Shown here: positions 17,842-25,950 of the stretch, one piece after another | Layout of the letters: every line of letters begins with the position of its first letter | How positions within the stretch are numbered: position 1 is the stretch's first letter | DNA from: Amycolatopsis alkalitolerans | GTDB taxonomy: Bacteria > Actinomycetota > Actinomycetes > Mycobacteriales > Pseudonocardiaceae | Assembly (NCBI RefSeq): GCF_006152065.1 | Contig: NZ_VDFW01000012.1 | Span: forward strand, 1-64,000 | Direction of reading: 5' to 3' | Length of the DNA stretch: 64,000 nt | Notes under the pieces: model-generated | The model's database searches: none | What the model was told of the DNA's origin: nothing | The model's input: only the letters and a program-made list of their open reading frames with translations | Program-made: the position numbers and the translations under genes

Positions 17842-18608
17842 CCGCACTCGCCTACAGCGACGAGGGATCGGGCCCGGCGGTGCTGCTCGCGGCGTCGCTT
17901 GGCACCACGCGCGCTATGTGGGAGCCCCAGCGGTCCAGGATCCGCGAGGAGCGCCGGGTGATCAGCTTCGACCACCGCGGCCACGGCGAGTCACCGAGTC
18001 CCGCAGGGCCGTACACACTAGCCGACCTGGTCACAGACACGGTGACACTGCTGGATTCCCTCAGCGTCGAGTCCGTCGATGTCGTCGGGGTCAGCCTCGG
18101 CGGCACCGTCGGGCTCGCACTCGCGGCGGATCACCCCGACCGGGTGCGAAGCCTGGTGACAATCAACTCACCGGTCTTCGCGGACGAACCCGAGTTCTGG
18201 CGACGCCGCGCCATTGCGGTCCGCCGGGACGGGATGACCGTCGCCAGCAACGGTTTGCTCAGCCGCTGGTACTCCCCCGCCGCCGCCGCCACGCCGTCGA
18301 TGCTCGTCGCGAGCACGGTGTCCGGTGTGGACCGGCTCGACCCCGAGGGCTACGCGGGCTGCTGCGAAGCCATCGCGGGCACCGACCTGCGCGACCGGAT
18401 CGGCGAGGTGCGCTGTCCCGTGCTCGTCGTCGACGGGCTCGCCGACGCCGTCGTGCCCGCGCACCACGCCGAACTGATCGCCGCCACCGTGCCCGGCGCG
18501 CGCCGCGTACGCCTGCCCGGCGCCGGCCATCTGCTGACGCAGGAAGGACCCGACGAGCTACACGAACTGCTCACCGGGCACTGGAACCACCAGGGGGTCA
18601 CATCATGA
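17838..18608 (+). CDS. Alpha/beta hydrolase (PcaD-like)
   Basis: 256 aa. Nucleophile elbow GVSLGG (about residues 83-88), with an oxyanion region before SLGTTRAMWEPQ; the acid lies in VVDGLADAVVP and the catalytic His in GAGHLLTQEGP. Overall layout and length resemble 3-oxoadipate enol-lactonase (PcaD) and similar carboxyl-ester/lactone hydrolases, but the role here is unknown. The ATG overlaps the ATPase stop, and its own stop overlaps the start of the FAD oxidoreductase, both as ATGA. A lactone or ester hydrolysis step in the pathway is a fair inference. Confidence 0.85.
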   Translation: MTALAYSDEGSGPAVLLAASLGTTRAMWEPQRSRIREERRVISFDHRGHGESPSPAGPYTLADLVTDTVTLLDSLSVESVDVVGVSLGGTVGLALAADHPDRVRSLVTINSPVFADEPEFWRRRAIAVRRDGMTVASNGLLSRWYSPAAAATPSMLVASTVSGVDRLDPEGYAGCCEAIAGTDLRDRIGEVRCPVLVVDGLADAVVPAHHAELIAATVPGARRVRLPGAGHLLTQEGPDELHELLTGHWNHQGVTS

Positions 18609-19948
18609 GCGCCTTCGTCACTGAGCCCGCCCACGAGACGCCGGTCCTCGGCGAGTGGGAGGTAGTCGTCCTGGGCGGCGGCCCATCCGGGCTCGCCGCC
18701 GCGACTGCCGCCGCCCGCGCCGGGCGCAGCACGCTGCTGGTCGAGAAGAACGGCTACCTCGGCGGCGCCGGCACCGGCGGCGGGCTGTCCACGTTCTGCG
18801 GCATGTACTCCAACGTCCACGGCGAGCACGTGCTCACCGTACGCGGGCACGCGACCGAGCTGCTGGAGCGCATCGACCGGCTCGGCGGGCTGCGCGCACC
18901 GCACCGGTCGTTCGCCGACCGCATCCAGGCGCAGGCCTACGACATCCCCGCCTACCGCCGCGCCGCGGACGAGCACGTGCTCGCCGCGGGCGCGCAACTG
19001 CTGTACCACGCGTTCGCGGTCGGCGCCAGCAGCGATGAGTCCACAGTGGACGGAATAGTGGTGGAATCCAAGTCTGGGCGTGGGATTCTGCGCGCGAAGG
19101 TGGTCATCGACTGCTCCGGCGACGGCGATCTGCTCGCCTGGACTAAGACCTCGCACGAGAAGGCCGACCCGCACGGCGAGATGCTGTTCCCGTCCACCAT
19201 GTTCCGCATCAACGCCGTCGACGGTGAACGCGCCGGACCGGCGTGGAAGATCCTGCCTCGCATGATGGACGAGGCCGTCGCCGCCGGACGCCCGAAATTC
19301 CCCCGCCGTGGCGCGATCGTCCGCCCGCAGCGCGACGACCTCGAATGGCGCGCCAACGCCACCCAGCTGCGCAATCCCGACGGCACCGCCATCGACGGCA
19401 CCGACGTGTGGCAGCTGACCCGCGGCGAGGTGCAGGGCCGTGAGCAGGCGCAGGAGGTGTTCGAGTTCATCCGCGGCAACGTGCCCGGGTTCGAGCGCGC
19501 CTACATCGTCGACATCGGACCGGAGATCGGGATCCGCGAAACCCGCCGTCTGCTCGGGAAGTACGTGCTGACCGAGGACGACGTCCGCTCGTGCGCGACC
19601 TTCGACGACTCGATCGGCCTCAACGGCTGGCCCGTCGAAGCGCACGTGGACGGCGACCTCGACATCCGCTGGCCCTACGGCGACGACCCGGTCGGCTGCA
19701 ACCAGCTCCCCTACCGGATGCTCGTGCCCGCCGACGGGCCATCGAACCTGCTGGTCGCCGGCCGGTGCGCGTCGATGACGCACGGCGGTCAGTCCGCGGC
19801 CCGCGTCGCGGGCCCCTGCTTCGCGATGGGGCAGGCCGCCGGCACCGCGGCGCACCTGGCGCTCAAAGGCGATGCGGTCGTCGCGAACGTCGATGTCCCA
19901 CGGCTGCGCACCGAACTCGAGAGCGAGGGCGCATGGCTGAGCGTGTGA
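18605..19948 (+). CDS. FAD-dependent oxidoreductase (PF12831-like)
   Basis: 447 aa. The FAD-binding dinucleotide fold opens VVVLGGGPSGLAAATAAARA (residues 20-39) and continues with LVEKNGYLGGAGTGGGLST, the typical PF12831 family loop. The second FAD motif lies in KVVIDCSGDGDLLAW, and the C-terminal NLLVAGRCASMTHGGQSAAR closes the flavin site. Family members oxidise various organic acids or serve undefined roles in catabolic clusters. The start was set at the ATG overlapping the hydrolase stop. Its partner genes downstream are the aconitase-X subunits. Confidence 0.85.
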   Translation: MSAFVTEPAHETPVLGEWEVVVLGGGPSGLAAATAAARAGRSTLLVEKNGYLGGAGTGGGLSTFCGMYSNVHGEHVLTVRGHATELLERIDRLGGLRAPHRSFADRIQAQAYDIPAYRRAADEHVLAAGAQLLYHAFAVGASSDESTVDGIVVESKSGRGILRAKVVIDCSGDGDLLAWTKTSHEKADPHGEMLFPSTMFRINAVDGERAGPAWKILPRMMDEAVAAGRPKFPRRGAIVRPQRDDLEWRANATQLRNPDGTAIDGTDVWQLTRGEVQGREQAQEVFEFIRGNVPGFERAYIVDIGPEIGIRETRRLLGKYVLTEDDVRSCATFDDSIGLNGWPVEAHVDGDLDIRWPYGDDPVGCNQLPYRMLVPADGPSNLLVAGRCASMTHGGQSAARVAGPCFAMGQAAGTAAHLALKGDAVVANVDVPRLRTELESEGAWLSV

Positions 19949-19955
19949 GGCCGTC

Positions 19956-21227
19956 GTGCTGCTGAGCCCCGCCGACGAACGGATGCTCGCCGGCGAAGAG
20001 GGCCGGGCAGTGCAGGCAGCACTGGAACTGCTCGTGCGCTACGGCGACCTCATGGGCGCCGAACGGCTCATCGACACCGACAACGTGTGCGGCGCGAACA
20101 TCTTCGGCCCCCGCCACGCCCGCGTCCTCGGCACCACCGACCCGGCCGCGCTGTTCTCACGGTTCTCGCTCGACCTCGACGAAACCGTCGACGTGCCATC
20201 GTTCCGCGCACACAGCTGCCAGCTGATCGGCCCCCGCGACCGCGAGCACTGGGACGTGCAGGGCATCTCCCGGTCCGACGCCGACGCGATGACCGAGAGC
20301 GAGCGCTACCTCGCGGAGAAAGGCGTGGACCTGCACTCGACGTGCACGCCCTACCAGGTGGGCAACGTTCCCCGGTACGGCGAGCACTGCGCGTGGATGG
20401 AATCCTCCGCCGTCGTCTACATCAACTCGGTGCTCGGCGCGCGCACCAACACCGAGGGCCGCGAGTCCGCGGCCGCGTCGATGCTCACCGGCCGCACCCC
20501 CTACTGCGGCTACCACCTCGACCAGCACCGCCGCGCCACGCACCTGATCGAGGTACGGCACCCAGTGGTGACCACCGAGGACTGGAACATCCTCGGCTAC
20601 TGGGTCGGCGAGCAGGTCCAGGACGCGGTCCCAGTGCTCACCGGCGACGGACTCACACCGAACCCGGTGCGGCTAAAGCAGTTCGGCGCCGCCGCGGCAT
20701 CCTCCGGCGACGTCGAGATGTACCATCTGCCCGGTGTGACACCGGAAGCGGCCACCGTCGAGCAGGCCCTCGGCGGACGCGTCCCCGAGGCGACATCGGT
20801 GTTCGATGCGGCCGCGCGTGCGGCGACGATCGAGTCGTTGTGCCGCACGGCTTCCAACCGCGACGTGGACTTCGTCATGATCGGCTGCCCGCACGCGGCA
20901 CTCGAACAGGTACGAACGGTCGCACGGCTGCTGGAAGGCCGCCGCGTCGCGCCGTCGACGGCGCTATGGGTGTTCACGCCCAGCGCGCTGCGCACGATCG
21001 CCGAACGCAGCGGCTACGTCGAGACCATCGAACGCGCCGGCGGCCGGGTCCTGTCCGACACCTGCCCGGCGATCGGCCAGTTCCTGCCACCCGGCACACG
21101 CGTGTTCGCAACGGACTCGGCCAAGCAGGCGCACTACCTGCCCGCGATCACCGGTGTGCAGGGCTGGTTCGGCAGCGTCGAAGCGTGCGTGGACGCCGCG
21201 GTGAGCGGGCGGTGGGCGGATGCCTGA
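19956..21227 (+). CDS. Aconitase X large (catalytic) subunit
   Basis: 423 aa. It matches the aconitase X (DUF521) catalytic chain: LSPADERMLAGEEG at the N-terminus, LMGAERLIDTDNVCGANIFG, and three Cys that could hold an iron-sulfur cluster, in STCTPYQVGN (about residue 130), VMIGCPHAAL (about 310) and LSDTCPAIGQF (about 368). Characterised family members dehydrate cis-3-hydroxy-L-proline or mevalonate 5-phosphate; neither is implied here. The start is a GTG seven bases after the oxidoreductase stop. The small subunit gene overlaps its end by eight bases, so this is the split, two-chain form. Confidence 0.85.
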   Translation: MLLSPADERMLAGEEGRAVQAALELLVRYGDLMGAERLIDTDNVCGANIFGPRHARVLGTTDPAALFSRFSLDLDETVDVPSFRAHSCQLIGPRDREHWDVQGISRSDADAMTESERYLAEKGVDLHSTCTPYQVGNVPRYGEHCAWMESSAVVYINSVLGARTNTEGRESAAASMLTGRTPYCGYHLDQHRRATHLIEVRHPVVTTEDWNILGYWVGEQVQDAVPVLTGDGLTPNPVRLKQFGAAAASSGDVEMYHLPGVTPEAATVEQALGGRVPEATSVFDAAARAATIESLCRTASNRDVDFVMIGCPHAALEQVRTVARLLEGRRVAPSTALWVFTPSALRTIAERSGYVETIERAGGRVLSDTCPAIGQFLPPGTRVFATDSAKQAHYLPAITGVQGWFGSVEACVDAAVSGRWADA

Positions 21228-21633
21228 GGTACTGCACGGGAAAGGTGTCGTCGGCGGGTGTGCGAACGGGCCGGCGCTCGTGTGCACCGCGCCGATCTCC
21301 GGCTGGGGCGGGATCGATCCCAAGACCGGCACGATCGTGGAGAACCGGCATCCCCAGCACGGAGCGAGCTTCGCCGGGGGCGTGCTCGTCGTCCCCGGCG
21401 CCAAGGGCTCGTCGGGGTGGTCCGGGCAGTTCCACCTCGCCAAGCTGCTGGGCACCGCCCCGGTGGCGATCGTGTTCACGCGGATGAACAGCAAGCTGGC
21501 GCTCGGGCTGGTCGTGCTGAACGTGCCCGCCGTGCTGGGCCTCGACCCCTTCGGCTCGATCGACACGGGCGACTGGATCGAGGTCGACGGCGACGCGGGC
21601 ACAGTGAGTTTCGTTGCGCCACAGGAGGGTTGA
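21220..21633 (+). CDS. Aconitase X small (swivel) subunit, DUF126-type
   Basis: 137 aa. The chain starts PEVLHGKGVVGGCANGPALV and contains GVLVVPGAKGSSGWSGQF, the glycine/serine loop of the aconitase swivel domain, then LGLVVLNVPAVLGLDPF. It is the separate small subunit that completes the active site of aconitase X. It overlaps the large subunit gene by eight bases and is followed immediately by the SDR gene. Confidence 0.85.
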   Translation: MPEVLHGKGVVGGCANGPALVCTAPISGWGGIDPKTGTIVENRHPQHGASFAGGVLVVPGAKGSSGWSGQFHLAKLLGTAPVAIVFTRMNSKLALGLVVLNVPAVLGLDPFGSIDTGDWIEVDGDAGTVSFVAPQEG

Positions 21634-21637
21634 GAAG

Positions 21638-22423
21638 ATGGAGCGGTTCGCGGGACAGGTGGCGGTCGTGACCGGAGCGGGCAGCGGCATCGGCCGCGAG
21701 CTGGCGCGCGGCTGCGCCGCCGAGGGCGCGCAGGTGCACCTGGTGGACGTGAACGAGTCGGTGCGCGAGGTCGCGGATGAGCTCGGCGGTGTGGCGCACG
21801 TCTGCGACGTCAGTGATCCCGGCGCGGTGCGAGCGGTGTTCGGCGGGCTGGAGTCGGTGGACGCGGCGTTCCTCAACGCCGGAGTCAACGGTGTCCCGTC
21901 GATGCTGCAGGACGGCGGCGCGCTGGACGAGCTGCCGTTCGAGGCCTGGCGCCGCGTGCTGACGGTGAACCTCGACGGGCTGTTCTGCTGCTTGCAGGAG
22001 TCGGCGCGGATCATGAAGCGGCAGCAGCGGGGCAGCATCGTCGTGACGGCGTCGACGGCGGGCCTGCGGCCGGAGCCGCGCGTGAGCTACCCGTACGTCG
22101 CGTCCAAGCACGCGGTGGTGGGGCTGGTGAAGCAGGCGTCGCTCGAGCTGGCGGGTTACGGCGTGCGCGTCAACGCCATCGCGCCCGGTCCGGTGGTGAC
22201 CAACATCGGCGGCACGGCCCCGCGCCCGGAGGCGGCGGTCGCCGCCTGGGAGAACTCGATCCCCGCGCGGCGCTGGGGACAGCCCTCCGAGGTCACGGAC
22301 CTCGCGCTGCTACTGGCCGACGCCCGGTCGGCCTGGATGACCGGCGGGGTGCACCTCGTAGACGGCGGCGCGTCGGCACTGACACAGGTTCTGAGCAGCG
22401 AGCTTCCCGGGGCGCGCCGCTGA
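21638..22423 (+). CDS. Short-chain dehydrogenase/reductase
   Basis: 261 aa. Rossmann motif GAGSGIG (about residues 14-20), NAG in AAFLNAGVNG, catalytic Ser in VVTASTAGL, and YVASK (about residues 153-157) as the YxxxK pair; PGPVVTNIGG follows. An acidic residue at the end of the second strand (LVDVNES) suggests NAD preference. AGGAGGG sets the ATG at 21638. It is the last gene of the operon and probably oxidises or reduces a hydroxyl/keto intermediate of the same pathway. The broken hydrolase gene converges on it from the other side. Confidence 0.9.
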   Translation: MERFAGQVAVVTGAGSGIGRELARGCAAEGAQVHLVDVNESVREVADELGGVAHVCDVSDPGAVRAVFGGLESVDAAFLNAGVNGVPSMLQDGGALDELPFEAWRRVLTVNLDGLFCCLQESARIMKRQQRGSIVVTASTAGLRPEPRVSYPYVASKHAVVGLVKQASLELAGYGVRVNAIAPGPVVTNIGGTAPRPEAAVAAWENSIPARRWGQPSEVTDLALLLADARSAWMTGGVHLVDGGASALTQVLSSELPGARR

Positions 22424-22472
22424 GGAGTACCGGACCTGCAGCCCTTCTCGGGACCAGTTGTGCCCTGCCCTG

Positions 22473-23709
22473 TCAGGACAGCTGAGCAATCTCGTCCAAC
22501 ACGGGCAGGAGGTACTGCCGAGAACGAGACGGATCCTCGGACATCGGAAAATGTCCCGAGCCCCGGAATCAAAGCGTAGTGACGCGCTCCGGCCCGCTCG
22601 GCAAATCTCCGGCTCATGTCCGGAGTCACCCCCAAGTCGTAGTCACCAGCCAACAGGAATAGCGGGAACTTAGAATTCTTGAGCTTGTCGACCTGCTCGT
22701 CGGTGAGGTTGCCCGAGTCGAAGTAGTAGTCGGTATCTCCCTCGAATACTCCCGGCCCGGACTGCATGTAATGCCATAATGTCTCCCAGCGGTGTTCTTC
22801 CGGGACCGTTGGGCCGATCAGCGGGCGGACCCGGCCAGCGGCGGCCTCGGGCCCGTTCACGTCTGAGCGCCGGGCGACACCGAGCGTTCGGAAGGAGTCG
22901 GCTTGGCCCTTCTCGGCAGCGGGCGCCGACTGCAGGCCGACTGCGGCGCGGAAGCGCCCCGGCCACCGCAGACCGAGCTCGAGAACCATCCGCCCCCCGA
23001 TGGAGCAGCCGATCACCACCGGCTAGTCCAAACGGAGGGCGTCGCAGACGGCAATGATCACGGCCCCGTACTGGTCCACGGTGAGCGAATACGCTTCGTC
23101 CTGGTAGCCCGCCGGCGGGGAGGACTTGCCGTGCCACGGCAGGTCGAACGCGACCACCCGGAATCGGTCGGTGATCTCGGCGTCGTTGAGCAGGGCTCGG
23201 TACTGTCGGCTGTCCGATCCGGCAGTGTGCAAGCACAGCAGTGGGATGCCGGTGCCCGCCTCCTCAACGTAGAGACGGTGACGACGACCAGCGATAGACA
23301 TCCGAATGTATCGTCCATGGACGGGCTCGAATACGACGCCATCGTGGTCCGGTGAAGGGCTCTCAACGGAGCACGGTTGACGAAGCGCCGTGAAGGCGTA
23401 CTCAATCAGGAGCTGGTCCCGGAAGAAGACGACGAGGTCGCCTTCGACCGTCATCACGCCAAGGCGATGCAGGCCGGCGATCGTTCCGTAACCGCGCTGG
23501 GGCACGGGCCGGAAGTAACCCGCCCACGTCTCCGCCGCCGCGGAGAACCGGAGGTGTGCAACTTCCGGACGGCCCCGGCGGGACTTGTAGCCGAACGAGC
23601 CGATCTCGACCGCCCACTCCTCGCTGCCGGAGGTCACGCCCACGGTGAGGCCTCCACCAGGGCGGATGGCTAGGACGTCGCTGAGCGGTCCGGCGGTCAC
23701 CCTGAACAT
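22473..23709 (-). pseudogene. Alpha/beta hydrolase broken by an in-frame TAG and a frameshift
   Basis: The gene starts MFRVTAGPLSDVLAIRPGGG behind GAGGAG and has a family-specific N-terminal part followed by an alpha/beta hydrolase: IPLLCLHTAGSDSRQYRALL, then FRVVAFDLPWHGKSSPPAGY. A TAG at 23023-23025 interrupts it just before the nucleophile elbow; the frame continues unchanged with PVVIGCSIGGRMVLELGL. Near the end a one-base slip in a T-run (around 22550) moves HFPMSEDPSRSRQYLLPVL to another frame, ending at a TGA at 22473. The Ser is in GCSIGG. UAG is not read by the Sec tRNA, so recoding by that route is excluded. Confidence 0.8.
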
Positions 23710-23719
23710 CGACGTCTCC

Positions 23720-24055
23720 TCAAACGTAGCTAGTGGCGCCTGTCGCCAGCCGGATCTGGGTGACGGCGTTGCCCGCAGCAGTGCGGCGCGACGGGAACTT
23801 GTCGGGGAGGTTGGTGTCATGCATCGGAACGATGCGGTAGGGATCCCGGTCGACCGTCTCGAGCATCTGATCCATCGCGAGAATGATCTTCAACGGACTC
23901 CCCGCTCCCCAACCGCCTGGGATCATAAGGCCGTTGCCATCGATACCGGTGAGGTTCTCGTACACGTCGACGTTGTCGCCAGCAATGACGAAGGAGTCCG
24001 CCTCCGACTCACCGCGCACTCGCACCCACATCGAGCCCTCAGTGAGCGTTTCCGA
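23720..24055 (-). pseudogene. MBL-fold metallo-hydrolase, C-terminal fragment
   Basis: The minus frame contains ADSFVIAGDNVDVYENLTG, SPLKIILAMDQMLETVDRDP and RIVPMHDTNLPDKFPS, which fit the C-terminal half of N-acyl-homoserine-lactonase-like metallo-beta-lactamase proteins (VIAGD and PxHD segments). The N-terminal half with HxHxDH is absent because the IS5-like element starts at about 24056. It lies 10 bases upstream of the broken hydrolase start, so both belonged to one minus-strand operon. Confidence 0.6.
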
Positions 24056-24079
24056 GTAACGGCTTATTGCTCTGTGTGA

Positions 24080-24946
24080 TCATGTGGTGCGGTTGTGGTC
24101 GATGTGCAGGAGCATGAGCGCAGCAGCGACGATCTTGCCGATGCGCCGTGGACAGAGGCTGACGTTGCGCAGTGCCTTGAAGGTCATCTTCAGCCGCGAG
24201 TTGCCGCGTTCGCCGACCGCGCGTTTGCCGTTGTGAGCTTTGTTGTGTTTCTTCTGCTCCTCGGTGAGCTGGCCGCCTTTGGGTTTCTTGAACGCCACGG
24301 TGATCGTGCTGGCTTCGCCTTCGTAGCCCAGGTCGCCGTGCGCGGGCCGGTTCTCGGCGATCCAGGCGGCCAGCGCTGGGAGGATCTCGGCATGTTCCCG
24401 CAGCGCCGTGGTGTCGTGTTCGCGGCCCGGACGCACTTCGGAAGTCCACAGTGGCCAGCCATCCGGGGCCGTGAGGACCTGGATGTTCCCGCCGTGGTTA
24501 CCGTGTTTGCCCGACCACCACAGGTCCACGCCTTTCGTGGGACCAGGGGTGCGGCAGCGGTCGGTCTCGATCAGCGTGCCGTCAATGCTGACATGGCTGT
24601 GCCCGGCCATCTTCGCTGCCAGCAGCGCCGGCTCCAGCTTCGGCGACCGCGACGCCAGCACGTCGATGCCCTCATGCAGGCAGGAATAGGCGGTGGAGCG
24701 GCTGATCCCGTTGTCGCTGGCCAACTGGGCCACACGCGTAGCGTCGAGGAACCAGCGCAGTACCAGGACTGCCTGTCGCACGGTGGTCAACGCTCGCCGG
24801 CCGGCGCGGGTGCCGCGGCGGGCACGTTCCGCATCCAGCAGGCTGGCCACGAACACGACGGTGCGTTCCCGCACCGGCAGGCCGGCCGTGTATGTCACAC
24901 TCATCAGGCGCAGAACCTCTATGAAGTTGATCTGTAGGAGGACCAC
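24080..24946 (-). mobile_element. IS5-family insertion sequence transposase
   Basis: 274-288 aa depending on start (ATG at 24904 or GTG at 24946). An N-terminal helix-turn-helix (LASDNGISRSTAYSCL) precedes a DDE_Tnp_4-like domain: the first Asp in HVSIDGTLIETDRC, the second in HGDLGYEGEAS, and the Glu in AVGERGNSRLKMTF. The chain is intact. Flanks of about 24056-24080 and 24947-25003 complete the element, but I cannot fix the terminal inverted repeats: TTATTGCTCTG at the left and TGTTGCCTGA read inward at the right share only a short core. Its insertion cut the metallo-hydrolase gene. The module appears complete enough to be active. Confidence 0.85.
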
Positions 24947-25144
24947 TTCATATCGGGGTTCTGCGTCTTTATCTTGTCAGGCAACAGTTCGGCGTGTCGC
25001 CGCCCGCCACTACCCAGCGTCACAGGCAGTTACGCGGAAATGCTCAGTGTCTAGCCCTCAAATAGGCGAGTCGGACCCCGTATCGCCCCCGGCCGATAAC
25101 GGACCGTCGTGGCATGAAAATCCATCGACCGGACTCCACGAAAC

Positions 25145-25183
25145 CCGGGGCAGACCAGTCTCCGTCAAATCCGGGGCAGATCA
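25145..25183. repeat. Two direct copies of CCGGGGCAGAYCA
   Basis: CCGGGGCAGACCA (25145-25157) and CCGGGGCAGATCA (25171-25183) are spaced 26 bases apart, each preceded by AAA(T/C). Closely spaced direct repeats of this kind occur at the ends of IS21-like elements, and an IS21 IstA fragment is present at the left of the window. The 24947-25233 interval holds no gene; these repeats probably mark an old element end just before the formate dehydrogenase operon. Confidence 0.4.
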
Positions 25184-25233
25184 CCATTCTGAAACGGTCC
25201 ATAGGTGCGGGGCTGCCGCAGTAGGCTGGTCCG

Positions 25234-25821
25234 GTGGTGGACATCCCGTCTCAGGAGGGCACGGACGATCCGCGCCCGGTCAAGGTTGGCGTCCTCCTCG
25301 ATCAGGCGCCTGACAAGCTGACCGAGTGGCTGGCGGACGCGGCGGCTTTCGACGCCGGCGGCGCCGACGCCCTGTGGGTCGACTGCGGGCCGGATCCGCG
25401 GCTCGACGTCCCGGCGCTGGCGGCAGCGCTCGCCGTCGTCACGTACCGGGTGCGTCTCGTCGTCGCACTTCCCGACGAGACGGCAGCCGCACCGGGGTTG
25501 GCCGGCACGATCGACACGATCGTGCGGCTGAGCCGCGGTCGCCTCGCGCTCATCGCGGGCCCCGGCGCGCTCGAGGTCGGCGTGGCGGTTTTCCGGCGGG
25601 TTCCCGGTGAGCCAAACGCCTTCGAGTGCGCGGACGAGGGCGAACGCTGGGTGGCGGTCCCGGTCCCCCAGGGCCGGCAGTCCTGGCGGGAGACCCGCGC
25701 CGACGTGGCCGGGCGCGGGTTCACCGGCCTGGTGGTGCCGGCGGATCCCCAGCTGCTGGACATGCTGCGTAACCCCGACGACCCCGGTGATCGGCGCGAT
25801 CTTCAGCTTGCTCAAGGTTGA
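25234..25821 (+). CDS. Luciferase-like (LLM-type barrel) hypothetical protein
   Basis: 195 aa from GTG. The pattern VKVGVLLDQAPDKLTEWLAD, GGADALWVDCGPDPRLDVPA and ALAVVTYRVRLVVALPDE resembles a shortened flavin-dependent LLM-type TIM barrel, but the chain is too short for a full monooxygenase and no flavin motif is clear. It is upstream of the formate dehydrogenase gene in the same direction, with about 130 bases between. Its function is unknown; it may be an accessory of the formate dehydrogenase operon. Confidence 0.6.
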   Translation: MVDIPSQEGTDDPRPVKVGVLLDQAPDKLTEWLADAAAFDAGGADALWVDCGPDPRLDVPALAAALAVVTYRVRLVVALPDETAAAPGLAGTIDTIVRLSRGRLALIAGPGALEVGVAVFRRVPGEPNAFECADEGERWVAVPVPQGRQSWRETRADVAGRGFTGLVVPADPQLLDMLRNPDDPGDRRDLQLAQG

Positions 25822-25950
25822 ACCATTGCGCTGGCCGCGCCGTAGAACGAGAATAACTACGGACGCGATAGTGCGGCACGGTCGACCGTGGCCCGCACCG
25901 CGGGCTACTGGGCATTGCACCCAGCAGGGCCGGAGGAAGGGAGACCGGCG

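Noticed and set aside
22473..23709. UAG in the hydrolase gene read as an amino acid
   Set aside because: No pyrrolysine or suppressor system is visible, and a second independent frameshift in the same gene supports simple decay.
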